From Thalassovita sp. (lineage in GTDB: Bacteria > Pseudomonadota > Alphaproteobacteria > Rhodobacterales > Rhodobacteraceae): a stretch of 64,000 bases of DNA. Positions 25,517 through 35,718 of the stretch are shown here, piece after piece. The position numbers and the translations under genes are program-made. The DNA is taken from contig JARGPB010000014.1 of NCBI GenBank assembly GCA_029212905.1, forward strand, positions 32,062 to 96,061, read 5' to 3'. The stretch's first letter is position 1. Each line of letters opens with the position of its first letter. The notes beneath the pieces are model-generated. The model was given only the letters and a program-made list of their open reading frames with translations, made no database searches and was not told where the DNA came from.

Positions 25517-26839
25517 TTACGCCATCAACGTGGCGTGAATGTCTTCGGCGGCGTCGCGCCCTTCGGCCACGGCCGTCACGGTCAGATCGTCCCCACCCGA
25601 GGCACAATCCCCCCCGGCCCAGACACCTGACTGGCTCGTGCGGCCCGTGTCCGTCACGGCAATCTTACGGCCGTCCAGCTCTGGCAGGTCCGTGCGTCCC
25701 AGGGTCTGCCCGATCGCCTTGAACACCTGATCGGCGGCCAAACGAAAGGTCTGACCCGTCGGCGTCAGATCGTCAGCGGTGTATTCAAACTCGATCTCGC
25801 GCACGGCACCGTTCCCGATGACCGCCTTGGGCGAAGCATTCGTGATGATCCGCACGCCCTTGCTGGCCGCCAGGTCCTGTTCGAACTCGGACGCATTCAT
25901 CCGGTCCTTGCCCCGGCGATAAACCAAGGTGACATTCAGCGCGCCCAGCAATTTCGCTTGCACCGCCGCGTCAATCGCGGTCATGCCGCCGCCAATCACC
26001 ACCACGTCACGCCCAATCGGCACCGTCCCCATATCCGAGGCCTGCCGCAACTCTGCGATAAACTCGACTGCGTCCTCGACGCCATCCTTGTCCTCGCCCT
26101 CGACGTTCAGCGCGTTCACACCCGCCAGGCCGATCGCCAGGAAAACCGCATCATACCCAGACGTCAAAGCCTCCATGGACAGGCTGACCCCCAGGGCCTG
26201 GCCGGTCTGGATGGTGATCCCGCCAATCTGCAACAGCCACGCCACCTCTTTTTCGGCAAAGCCATCCACGGATTTATAGGCCGCGATCCCGAATTCATTC
26301 AGCCCGCCGGCCTTGGGACGTGGATCGAACACCACGACGTCATGCCCCTTCATTGCCAGACGGTGTGCACAGGACAGGCCCGCCGGGCCCGCGCCCACAA
26401 CGGCCACGGTCTTCCCGGTCGAGGCTGCCCGCTCAAACGGATGCACACCCGCCCCCATCAAGGTGTCAGTCGCAAAGCGCTGTAAACGCCCGATCTCAAC
26501 TGGCTTGCCCTCGGCTGTTTCACGCACGCAGACTTCTTCGCACAGGGTTTCCGTCGGGCAGACGCGGGCGCACATTCCGCCCAGAATATTCTGCCCCAGA
26601 ATGGTTTTGGCCGCGGCCTCGGGCGTGCCCGTGGCGATCTGCCGGATGAACAGCGGGATATCAATGCTGGTCGGGCAGGCCGTCATACAAGGGGCGTCAT
26701 GGCAGAAATAGCAGCGGTCCGCTGCGACCAGTGCTTCGTGATCGTCCAGACCCGGATGCAAATCCGAGAAGTTTCTGGGATAGGCTTCGGCCGGCAACCG
26801 CCCTGCGGCAATACCTGGCGTCAGGGTGTTTGAAGTCAT
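25517..26839 (-). CDS. preT: NAD-dependent dihydropyrimidine dehydrogenase, subunit PreT
   Basis: A 440-residue FAD/NAD(P)-binding protein related to the glutamate synthase small subunit. An N-terminal cysteine-rich segment (C-Y-F-C-H-D-A-P-C, then C-A-R-V-C-P) holds the [4Fe-4S] clusters. Rossmann motifs are V-V-G-A-G-P-A-G-L-S-C near residue 145 and V-I-G-G-G-M-T-A near residue 280. PreT passes NADH electrons to PreA. ATG 26839 has GGAGG five bases upstream. It is divergent from the reductive dehalogenase gene, with a RutR-like box in the shared promoter. Confidence 0.92.
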   Translation of the reverse strand: MTSNTLTPGIAAGRLPAEAYPRNFSDLHPGLDDHEALVAADRCYFCHDAPCMTACPTSIDIPLFIRQIATGTPEAAAKTILGQNILGGMCARVCPTETLCEEVCVRETAEGKPVEIGRLQRFATDTLMGAGVHPFERAASTGKTVAVVGAGPAGLSCAHRLAMKGHDVVVFDPRPKAGGLNEFGIAAYKSVDGFAEKEVAWLLQIGGITIQTGQALGVSLSMEALTSGYDAVFLAIGLAGVNALNVEGEDKDGVEDAVEFIAELRQASDMGTVPIGRDVVVIGGGMTAIDAAVQAKLLGALNVTLVYRRGKDRMNASEFEQDLAASKGVRIITNASPKAVIGNGAVREIEFEYTADDLTPTGQTFRLAADQVFKAIGQTLGRTDLPELDGRKIAVTDTGRTSQSGVWAGGDCASGGDDLTVTAVAEGRDAAEDIHATLMA

Positions 26840-26894
26840 TCCAACCTCCACTGTGCTTGGTTTTTGTTGAACTCAGTATTCCATGGTTTATTTT

Positions 26895-26910
26895 TTTATC
26901 AACTGGTAAA
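26895..26910. promoter_or_regulatory. RutR-type operator between preT and the reductive dehalogenase gene
   Basis: TTTATCAACTGGTAAA has 7-bp arms with one mismatch to perfect symmetry and closely resembles the box at 23297-23312. It lies 56 bp upstream of preT and 111 bp upstream of the proposed dehalogenase start, so one box could control both genes. Confidence 0.7.
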
Positions 26911-27020
26911 ATTTGATCGCGTGGGAAACTATGGTTTTCCGGGGCTTATCGCCTAGATTTTCATCATCCGGCTTGCGCGGTCCCGTCAGACCGCTAGGTT
27001 TTTCCAGAACAAAGGGGGAA

Positions 27021-30000
27021 ATGACCGTGGGAATGAAGCTCTTCTCGGATCGAAAGCGCGCCGTGCACGAAGGCCCCTACCCGCTGGATCGGCTCAAAAG
27101 GCAACCGCACGCGGAGCTGTCGGGCGTCCCGCCTTTTGCGCCACTGTCCTTTCGCCGCGACGACCATCCCGAAAGCATCGTCAACGCGATGGGAGAATAT
27201 CAGGCGATGCTGGATGCGATCCGCGACGGGCTCGTGGCCTCTGTGCCGTCCGAAATCCCCGCCGACCCGGCCGAGCGCGCCGCCCACCTAAAGGCCTTTG
27301 GCTATTTCAGCGATGCCAGCATGGTCGGGATTTGCCGCCTGACGCCCGACACCCTTCTGCCCACGCCCGTCCGCAATCCAGACGTCGATCGGCTGGCCCA
27401 GGAACTGCGGACCAAACAAACCAAGACGCTGGCTTCGGGGATCGACGTGATCATGGCCGAACTGCGCGACACGATGGAGACCCCACCCATCGGGATCGAC
27501 ACCCACACCCATGCGATCGTGTTCCTATATGAATACCCTCGCGATCCCAGGCCCGACGAACCCGGTAGCGACTGGATACAAGATGCCCAGGCACAGCGTG
27601 CCTGCCTCAGGGCGGCCGAAACCGCTGCCGTTCTGGGGAACTATATCCGTGTACTGGGATGGCAGGCCAAAGCTCATACGCAGGCCGCCTCGGACGTCAA
27701 TCTGAACGCCTTGGCCGTGGCTGCCGGGTTGGCCGTCGTCCAGGATGGCGCGCTGTCTGCACCGTGGCTGGGGTCCCGGTTCGGACTGGCCGCTGTCACC
27801 TGCACCTTGGAAATGGAGCCGGATCAGCCATTAGCGCCCATGACCCGACAGCCCAACCAACGCCGCAAACCCGCCCGCGCGGCCGACCCCTTTGCCAACC
27901 GTGATTTCAGGCTGGGGGGCCATCCCTTTGAGCGCCTGAAACGCGTCGACAGCCCAACCACCTATATCGACGAGGCCAACGTTGCCCGTGTCCCAAAACG
28001 CGCCGATATGTTCGCCCGCGCCCTGTTCGGGGATATGGGGCAATTTGTACAAAACAGCACCAAAAATGGGCAATATGTACGAAAGTCCGCGCCCAGCATG
28101 GCGCAGCGGCGGGCGCTTGGGGCCTTTACCGTGATCCAGAACGGCGATCCAGCGGATGGTCCGCGCCCCTCGGATCCCGCCCGCAATGCCACCAACATCA
28201 AAGCTGCCTGCTATTTCCTGGGTGTTGATGCGGTGGGACTGTCGCGTTGCCCCGAATGGGCCTGGTATTCCCATGACGCCACAGGCGAGCCAATTACGCC
28301 CACCCATGACCAAGCCATCAGCATGATCATCGACCAGGGCTATGAGACGATGGAGGGCGCCTCGGGGGATGACTGGATCAGCGTTGCCCAATCTATGCGA
28401 GCGTATCTGCGGTTCTCATTGCTGGGGGGCGTACTGGCAAAACATATCCGAAATCTTGGATATAATGCAAAGGCCCACACCGTGATGGATGGCGAAGTCT
28501 TGCAGCCCCCTTTGTTGTTGCTGTCCGGCCTGGGCGAAGTCAGCCGCATCGGCGAGGTCATCCTGAACCCCTATTTGGGGCCGCGACTAAAATCGGGCGT
28601 CGTGACAACGGACATGCCGCTAAGCCATGATAAACCCATAGATTTTGGCCTGCAAAAGTTCTGTTCGTCGTGCAACAAATGTGCGCGCGAATGCCCCTCG
28701 GGTGCGATCACTGCCGGGCCGAAACTGATGTTCAACGGCTACGAGATCTGGAAATCTGACAGCCAGAAATGCGCGACCTACCGGATCACCACCCAAGGCG
28801 GCGCGATGTGCGGGCGCTGCATGAAAACCTGCCCGTGGAATCTTGAGGGGCTGTTCGCCGAGGCTCCTTTCCGATGGGCGGCGTCGCATATCCCCGCTGC
28901 GGCACCTGTGTTGGCGCGGCTGGATGATGCGTTGGGAAATGGTGGGCTGAACGAAGCCAAGAAATGGTGGTGGGACATCGAATTAGATACCGACGGCGCG
29001 TATCGGCCGACCTCGGTGCCAGTAAACCGCCGCGATCTGCAAACCGACCTGAAACTGCGCTATTCCGATCAGACACTGGCCGTCTATCCTGCGCCGTTGG
29101 CGCCGCCCCCCTGGCCCTATCCGTTCCCCATGGACCGCGAGGCAGGGATCGCCGCCTACCAGGCCATGATCCCCGCCGCGGAATACCGCGCGCGGCTGGC
29201 GCGCGGCGACATGTCGATGGTTCACCGCTACGCAGTGCCGGGCGATGCGCCAGTGATCCGGGCACTGGTCTCGGAGGTCGAAGCTATGACACCAGAGATC
29301 ACCAAATACGAATTCGCCAGCCTGGACGGGTCGCCCTTACCAGACTGGACAGCGGGGGCGCACCTGGACGTTCTGGTCGCGCCCGAGTTCCTGCGCCAGT
29401 ATTCGATGTCAGGCGACCCGGCCCGCACTGACCGCTATCAGATCGGTGTCCTGCGCGAGGACCACGGCCGTGGCGGATCCGCCCTGATGCACCGCATTTT
29501 CCAACCGGGGCGCAAGATTTTCCTGTCCAAACCGATCAACCACTTCGAACTGGAGGAAGCTGCGACCAAGACCTATCTGATGGGCGGAGGGATTGGCATC
29601 ACCCCAATGATCGCCTTTGCGCACCGGCTGCACGCCCTAGGGGCCAAGTTCGAGCTGCACTATTCCTGTGCCTCGCGCGCCAGCGCCGCCTATCTGTCCG
29701 ATCTGAGCGCGGCGCCCTGGGCCGCCAACGTTCAGCTGCACTTCAGCGATGACGGATCGCGAGCCCAGCTGCCTGCGATTCTGTCCGGCTACCGGCCCGG
29801 CTGGCACGTCTATACCTGCGGGCCGGATCGCTACATGCAAAGCGTGATTGAGGCAGCGACCGGCGGCGGCTTTCCCGAAGAGGCCCGGCATCTGGAATAT
29901 TTCAGCCCGCCAGAACACCCCGAGCACGTAAACCACCCCTTCTGCCTGCGCCTGAAAGACGGCCGAGAGCTGACCGTTCCCGCAGACAAGACAGCGGCGG

Positions 30001-30197
30001 ATATCTTACTGGAGAATGGCGTCCATGTGGATGTTAAATGCGCCGATGGAATCTGCGGAGTCTGCAAGTGCGGCGTGCTGTCAGGAGAGGTCGATCACCG
30101 TGACTTTGTCCTTTCGCAGTCGCAGAAAAAATCAGCGATGATTTTGTGCCAGTCTCGGGCCAAGGACCGCGACTCCATGCTGAAACTGGACATTTAG
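27021..30197 (+). CDS. Self-sufficient cobalamin-dependent reductive dehalogenase (RdhA-reductase fusion)
   Basis: A 1058-residue fusion resembling the catabolic, oxygen-tolerant BhbA/NpRdhA group. Two tandem modules of the cobalamin-binding RdhA/QueG fold are seen: module 1 (about residues 60-270, N-Y-I-R-V-L-G-W-Q-A-K-A-H-T) lacks Fe-S cysteines; module 2 (about 340-540) repeats it as K-H-I-R-N-L-G-Y-N-A-K-A-H-T. Lys484 in module 2 and Tyr416 are candidate catalytic residues. Two [4Fe-4S] motifs follow (C-S-S-C-N-K-C-A-R-E-C-P from residue 548, then C-A-T-Y and C-G-R-C-M-K-T-C-P). From about residue 750 a phthalate-dioxygenase-reductase-type part has the FMN motif R-Q-Y-S, the NAD motif G-G-G-I-G-I-T-P, and a C-terminal [2Fe-2S] ferredoxin (C-A-D-G-I-C-G-V-C). 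No Tat signal, so cytoplasmic. Start choice uncertain (TTG 26913 or ATG 26931 also in frame). Confidence 0.85.
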   Translation: MTVGMKLFSDRKRAVHEGPYPLDRLKRQPHAELSGVPPFAPLSFRRDDHPESIVNAMGEYQAMLDAIRDGLVASVPSEIPADPAERAAHLKAFGYFSDASMVGICRLTPDTLLPTPVRNPDVDRLAQELRTKQTKTLASGIDVIMAELRDTMETPPIGIDTHTHAIVFLYEYPRDPRPDEPGSDWIQDAQAQRACLRAAETAAVLGNYIRVLGWQAKAHTQAASDVNLNALAVAAGLAVVQDGALSAPWLGSRFGLAAVTCTLEMEPDQPLAPMTRQPNQRRKPARAADPFANRDFRLGGHPFERLKRVDSPTTYIDEANVARVPKRADMFARALFGDMGQFVQNSTKNGQYVRKSAPSMAQRRALGAFTVIQNGDPADGPRPSDPARNATNIKAACYFLGVDAVGLSRCPEWAWYSHDATGEPITPTHDQAISMIIDQGYETMEGASGDDWISVAQSMRAYLRFSLLGGVLAKHIRNLGYNAKAHTVMDGEVLQPPLLLLSGLGEVSRIGEVILNPYLGPRLKSGVVTTDMPLSHDKPIDFGLQKFCSSCNKCARECPSGAITAGPKLMFNGYEIWKSDSQKCATYRITTQGGAMCGRCMKTCPWNLEGLFAEAPFRWAASHIPAAAPVLARLDDALGNGGLNEAKKWWWDIELDTDGAYRPTSVPVNRRDLQTDLKLRYSDQTLAVYPAPLAPPPWPYPFPMDREAGIAAYQAMIPAAEYRARLARGDMSMVHRYAVPGDAPVIRALVSEVEAMTPEITKYEFASLDGSPLPDWTAGAHLDVLVAPEFLRQYSMSGDPARTDRYQIGVLREDHGRGGSALMHRIFQPGRKIFLSKPINHFELEEAATKTYLMGGGIGITPMIAFAHRLHALGAKFELHYSCASRASAAYLSDLSAAPWAANVQLHFSDDGSRAQLPAILSGYRPGWHVYTCGPDRYMQSVIEAATGGGFPEEARHLEYFSPPEHPEHVNHPFCLRLKDGRELTVPADKTAADILLENGVHVDVKCADGICGVCKCGVLSGEVDHRDFVLSQSQKKSAMILCQSRAKDRDSMLKLDI

Positions 30198-30306
30198 CAC
30201 CGTTTATCGCCCAAAACCGGGCAAAATCGCCACTATAGAAGCGACAAATCCGCCGCAGGCTTTTTCTGCGTTTGCGAAATAGAGCGACTCCGCGTATCTC
30301 GGGCTT

Positions 30307-30861
30307 ATGACGAAAAAGCCTCGCCTCACAAAGACCGACTGGTTGCTTGCCGGTTTTGCCGCCCTCGCCGAGGATGGCCCTGAGGCGCTGAAAGCAGAGC
30401 CTTTGGCCCGCCGTTTGGGCACCACGAAGGGCTCGTTCTATTGGCACTTTGCCGATGTTCCCGCGTATCACGCGGCCATGATGGACCTGTGGGCCGATCA
30501 GGCCGTTAGCCACATCCCCGCCGCGCTGGAGGTCGAACCAACCCCCACCGCCAAACTGCGCAAGCTGAGCCAGATCATCGCGGCCCATCGCAGCGAAACC
30601 CTGGGCGGCGTAAAGCTGGACGCAGCGATCCGCGCGTGGTCTCGCGCCAATGCCGAAGTCGCCAAACGGTTGGCCGACGTGGATGGGCGGCGTCTGGGGT
30701 TCTTGGAAAACCTGTTGACCGAGACCGGCATTTCCAATCCGGAATGGGCGCGGATCATTTACTCCGCCGACATCGGGATGGAGGACCTGTCCTCGCGCGA
30801 TGCCCGTGACAACACCAACGCAATGGGCTCACTGGTCGATCTGGTTCTGGCCCTGCGCTAA
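30307..30861 (+). CDS. TetR-family regulator downstream of the dehalogenase
   Basis: A 184-residue TetR-type protein. The helix-turn-helix is A-L-K-A-E-P-L-A-R-R-L-G-T-T-K-G-S-F-Y-W-H-F near residues 27-48. The C-terminal ligand domain (D-A-A-I-R-A-W-S-R-A-N near residue 105) is of the TetR_C common in aromatic/halo-organic clusters. It lies 109 bp downstream of the dehalogenase on the same strand and may be its local regulator. Its last 33 bases overlap the convergent recO. No clear ribosome-binding site was seen. Confidence 0.8.
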   Translation: MTKKPRLTKTDWLLAGFAALAEDGPEALKAEPLARRLGTTKGSFYWHFADVPAYHAAMMDLWADQAVSHIPAALEVEPTPTAKLRKLSQIIAAHRSETLGGVKLDAAIRAWSRANAEVAKRLADVDGRRLGFLENLLTETGISNPEWARIIYSADIGMEDLSSRDARDNTNAMGSLVDLVLALR

Positions 30862-31581
30862 GCGCCTCTGAAACAGGTCGATGAACCGTTGCCGGGCGGC
30901 TGGCAGAGGCCTGTTGCCCAACCCGTGCGCCAGACGGTGGGTCAGGAAATACCCTGTCGTCCGCAGCCCATCCCCGATTTCCGCGTCCGACGCGCCGCCC
31001 TGTCCCAGCATACAAACCGGCAAAGGCAGCAGCCGGTCCGCCCAATTCCCCGCACCTTCGGCCGATACGGCCCGCCCGGTTCGCGGCGACACGTAGGTCA
31101 GGTTTTCACGGCTACCGTTGACCGCGCATTTGCGCAGGTCCAACCCGAACCCCAGCTCTTCGAGCAGCGCCATTTCCCACTTCAGATAGGCCAGCGGCCA
31201 AATTTCAGTTTCGTCCAGAATATCCAGAAGCGCCTCGGTCCGGTGATACAGCGACGGGTGCGTTTCGCGTTCGGGCAGCAGGAACATCAGCATCGCAGCC
31301 ACTGCATTCAGCCCCGCCAGCGACAGCCGATCCCCCAGGGCCATCGCCGAACGACTGCGCATAGGTTCCACCGTATAGCTGCCGATGTGGTCATCCAGCC
31401 GGGCGCGCCAGGTCAGATCCAGCTGGGCGCCGGGTTGCAATATCGGAGCAATCTTACGACTGGTCGCCCCGCGCATCACCCCAGCATGACGCCCATGAGA
31501 CTGGGTGAACACCTCGAGAATAGCCGAGGTTTCCCCATGCCTGCGCACGCCCAGCAATATGCCCTGATCTCGCCATTCCAT
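30829..31581 (-). CDS. recO: DNA repair protein RecO
   Basis: A 250-residue protein with an N-terminal OB fold (MEWRDQGILLGVRRHGETSAILEVFT, residues 1-80) and an all-helical C-terminal domain. RecO loads RecA on SSB-coated DNA with RecR and RecF. It is about the family's usual length. It overlaps the end of the TetR gene by 33 bp on opposite strands. It is the downstream neighbour of the DUF1491 gene on the same strand. Confidence 0.93.
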   Translation of the reverse strand: MEWRDQGILLGVRRHGETSAILEVFTQSHGRHAGVMRGATSRKIAPILQPGAQLDLTWRARLDDHIGSYTVEPMRSRSAMALGDRLSLAGLNAVAAMLMFLLPERETHPSLYHRTEALLDILDETEIWPLAYLKWEMALLEELGFGLDLRKCAVNGSRENLTYVSPRTGRAVSAEGAGNWADRLLPLPVCMLGQGGASDAEIGDGLRTTGYFLTHRLAHGLGNRPLPAARQRFIDLFQRRLAQGQNQIDQ

Positions 31582-31607
31582 GCGCTACTATCCAACGGAC
31601 GGGCGGA

Positions 31608-31936
31608 TCACGCCAGCCCCGGTTCATCCAGCAAATGCCGACCGGCGCGATCTTCGACCTCGATCACCCACAGGTCGGGATCGAAACCGCGCTGACGGGT
31701 GATCGCGGCGTCCACATCCGGTTCCGGCCCCGAGGACAGCTCGATCCATTTCCGATCACCGCTCATCAAATCGAACGAGCGCTGAAACACCTGCGCGACC
31801 CCATCCAGCGTATTCAGCTTCACCAAAACGGCACCAGCGGTGTCATCCCCATGCGCGACCACGAAAGCCGGAATATCGTATAGCCGCAACCGGGTCATAT
31901 AGGCATCGACCCAGAACCGCGCTGTCAGGCGGTCGG

Positions 31937-31940
<4 letters not shown>
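31608..31940 (-). CDS. DUF1491 family protein
   Basis: A 110-residue protein starting MTDRLTARFWVDAYMTRLRL, with G-A-V-L-V-K-L-N and D-P-D-L-W-V-I-E-V-E-D near the C-terminus. This pattern and length are those of DUF1491, a small alphaproteobacterial family of unknown function. Its ATG overlaps the yejF stop by four bases, so it is translated with the peptide transporter operon. Confidence 0.85.
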
Positions 31941-33516
<1,576 letters not shown>

Positions 33517-33520
<4 letters not shown>

Positions 33521-34629
33521 TGAAAGGTTTTCCTTGGGTCGAACGCATCTCGGACGCCTTCGAAAATGAACACCAATAGTGACAGCATCACCGCGAAAAC
33601 GGTGAAGGCGGTAAAGGCCAGCCACGGCGCCTGAAGGTTTTGTTTCGCTTGCAGGGTCAGCTCGCCCAGGCTGGGCGACGACGAAGGCAGGCCGAAACCA
33701 AGGAAATCCAGACTGGCCAGCGTGGCGATGGTGCCCGTCACGATAAAGGGCAGCATTGTCACCGTCGCCACCATCGCGTTGGGCAGCATGTGGCGGAACA
33801 TGATCACCGCGTTGCTGACCCCCAGCGCCTTGGCCGCGCGGACATATTCCAGGTTCCGCGCCCGCAGGAATTCAGCCCGCACGACCCCCACCAAAGAAGT
33901 CCAGCCAAACAACACCAGAATGAACACCAACAGCCAGAAACTTCGGCCCAGAATCGCGAACAAAATGATGATCACATACAATGACGGAGTCGCGCCCCAT
34001 ATCTCGATCACGCGTTGAAAAATCAGGTCCAGCCAGCCGCCGAAATACCCCTGTAACGCGCCCGCAACGATCCCCACAACCGAGGCCAGCGTGGTCACGA
34101 TCAGCGTGAACAGGATCGACAGCCGGAACCCATATAGCACCCGCGCCAACACATCGCGTTTGGTATCATCAGTCCCCAGCCAGTTCTGAGCATTCGGAGG
34201 CAGAGGGGCCGCACCCGGTCGATCCACCGTCGTATCATAGGAATAGGGGATCGGAGGCCACAGCGCCCAGCCTTCTTGGAAATACTCCAGGCTTTCTTGC
34301 AGGCTGCCGCGGTCGATCGCCTCGATCATGCCTTCGGGATCATCGAAACAGTCCTCCATCCCGCCCGAAGCAATCAGGCACTGAACCTCGGGATCGCGAT
34401 AGGCGGCCTCGGTCTGGAAATCCCCACCAAAGGCGGTCTCGGGATAGAACTTGAAGATCGGCGTAAAGTATTCGCCCTGGTATTTCACCAGGATCGGTTT
34501 GTCGTTGGCAATGAATTCGGCAAACAAGGAGACGCCGAACAGCACCGTGAAGATGATCAAGGACCAGAACGCGCGCCGATTACGTTTGAAGTTGCTCCAG
34601 CGGCGTTGATTAAGAGGGGACAGCGTCAT
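33517..34629 (-). CDS. yejE: Peptide ABC importer permease YejE
   Basis: A 370-residue OppC-type permease. An N-terminal helix (residues 20-40) is followed by a periplasmic insert of about 110 residues and then five helices with the EAA loop (Y-V-R-A-A-K-A-L-G-V-S-N-A) near residue 265. The large insert is characteristic of YejE. The gene overlaps yejF and abuts yejB, forming a coupled operon. Confidence 0.92.
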
Positions 34630-35711
34630 CAGCCTTCCCTCCGTTCGAAATCAATCCGCGGGTCAACGATCACGTACATCAGATCCGACAGGATGCCGAC
34701 CACCAGACCGATCAGGCCAAAGATAAACAGCGTACCAAAAATCACCGGGTAATCGCGCGCGACGGCGGCCTCGAACCCCAGGCGGCCCAGCCCGTCCAGG
34801 CTAAAGATCGTTTCGATAATCAACGAACCGCCAAAGAACACCCCGATGAACACCGCAGGGAAGCCCGCAATCACGATCAGCATCGCGTTACGAAACACAT
34901 GGCCGTACAGGACGCGGCGTTCTGACAGCCCCTTGGCGCGGGCGGTCATGACATAGTGTTTCTTGATCTCGTCCAAAAACGAGTTTTTCGTCAGCAGGGT
35001 CAGCGTCGCAAAGGCTGCGATGGTCGAGGCAATGACCGGCAGCGCGATATGCCAGAAATAGTCGCCAACCTTGCCCAGCCAGGACAGCTGATCGAAATTA
35101 TCGCTGGTCAGCCCCCGCAGCGGGAAAACCTGCCAATAGGATCCGCCCGCGAACAGCACCAACAACAAGATACCAAACAGGAAACCGGGGATCGCATACG
35201 CCACGATGATGACACCACTGGTCCAGGTGTCAAAGGTGGACCCATCGCTGACGGCCTTTTTGATCCCCAGCGGAATCGACACGATATAGGCGATCAGCGT
35301 GGACCACAGGCCCAGTGTGATCGACACCGGCAGTTTCTCGATCACCAGATCAATCACGCTGATGGATCGGAAATAACTGACGCCGAAATCCAGCCGCATA
35401 TAGTTCCACAGCATCCCGATGAACCGTTCCAACGGCGGCTTATCAAAACCGAACTCTTTTTCCAGCTGCTCGATAAACTCGGGCGGCAGTCCGCGCGCGC
35501 CGACGTATTGCTCGTCGCCGACAGGCTGGCTGCCGGCATCATCGCCGGAACCGGCGAAGCCCTCGAACACGTCGCCCTGCCCTTGCATCTGGGCGATGAC
35601 CTGTTCAACCGGGCCACCCGGCACGAATTGCACCAGCGCGAAATTGATAACCATAATGCCGAGCAACGTAGGGATGATCAGCAGCAGGCGTCGTAGGATA
35701 TATGCTCCCAT
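34629..35711 (-). CDS. yejB: Peptide ABC importer permease YejB
   Basis: A 360-residue OppB-type permease, M-G-A-Y-I-L-R-R-L-L-L-I-I-P-T-L-L-G. It has six hydrophobic helices and the EAA loop (M-T-A-R-A-K-G-L-S-E-R-R) near residue 255. The periplasmic Q/G/D-rich insert (residues 40-75) is a YejB feature. It is seven bases downstream of the binding-protein gene. Confidence 0.92.
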   Translation of the reverse strand: MGAYILRRLLLIIPTLLGIMVINFALVQFVPGGPVEQVIAQMQGQGDVFEGFAGSGDDAGSQPVGDEQYVGARGLPPEFIEQLEKEFGFDKPPLERFIGMLWNYMRLDFGVSYFRSISVIDLVIEKLPVSITLGLWSTLIAYIVSIPLGIKKAVSDGSTFDTWTSGVIIVAYAIPGFLFGILLLVLFAGGSYWQVFPLRGLTSDNFDQLSWLGKVGDYFWHIALPVIASTIAAFATLTLLTKNSFLDEIKKHYVMTARAKGLSERRVLYGHVFRNAMLIVIAGFPAVFIGVFFGGSLIIETIFSLDGLGRLGFEAAVARDYPVIFGTLFIFGLIGLVVGILSDLMYVIVDPRIDFERREG

Positions 35712-35718
35712 GCGGGCG

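Noticed and set aside
26840..27020. Cobalamin riboswitch ahead of the dehalogenase gene
   Set aside because: The region is only about 180 bp and shows no B12-box-like segment or extended pairing. The only clear element is the RutR-like palindrome.
30198..30306. Terminator between the dehalogenase and TetR genes
   Set aside because: Only a weak 5-bp CGCAG/CTGCG hairpin without a T-run was found, which is not enough to call a terminator.
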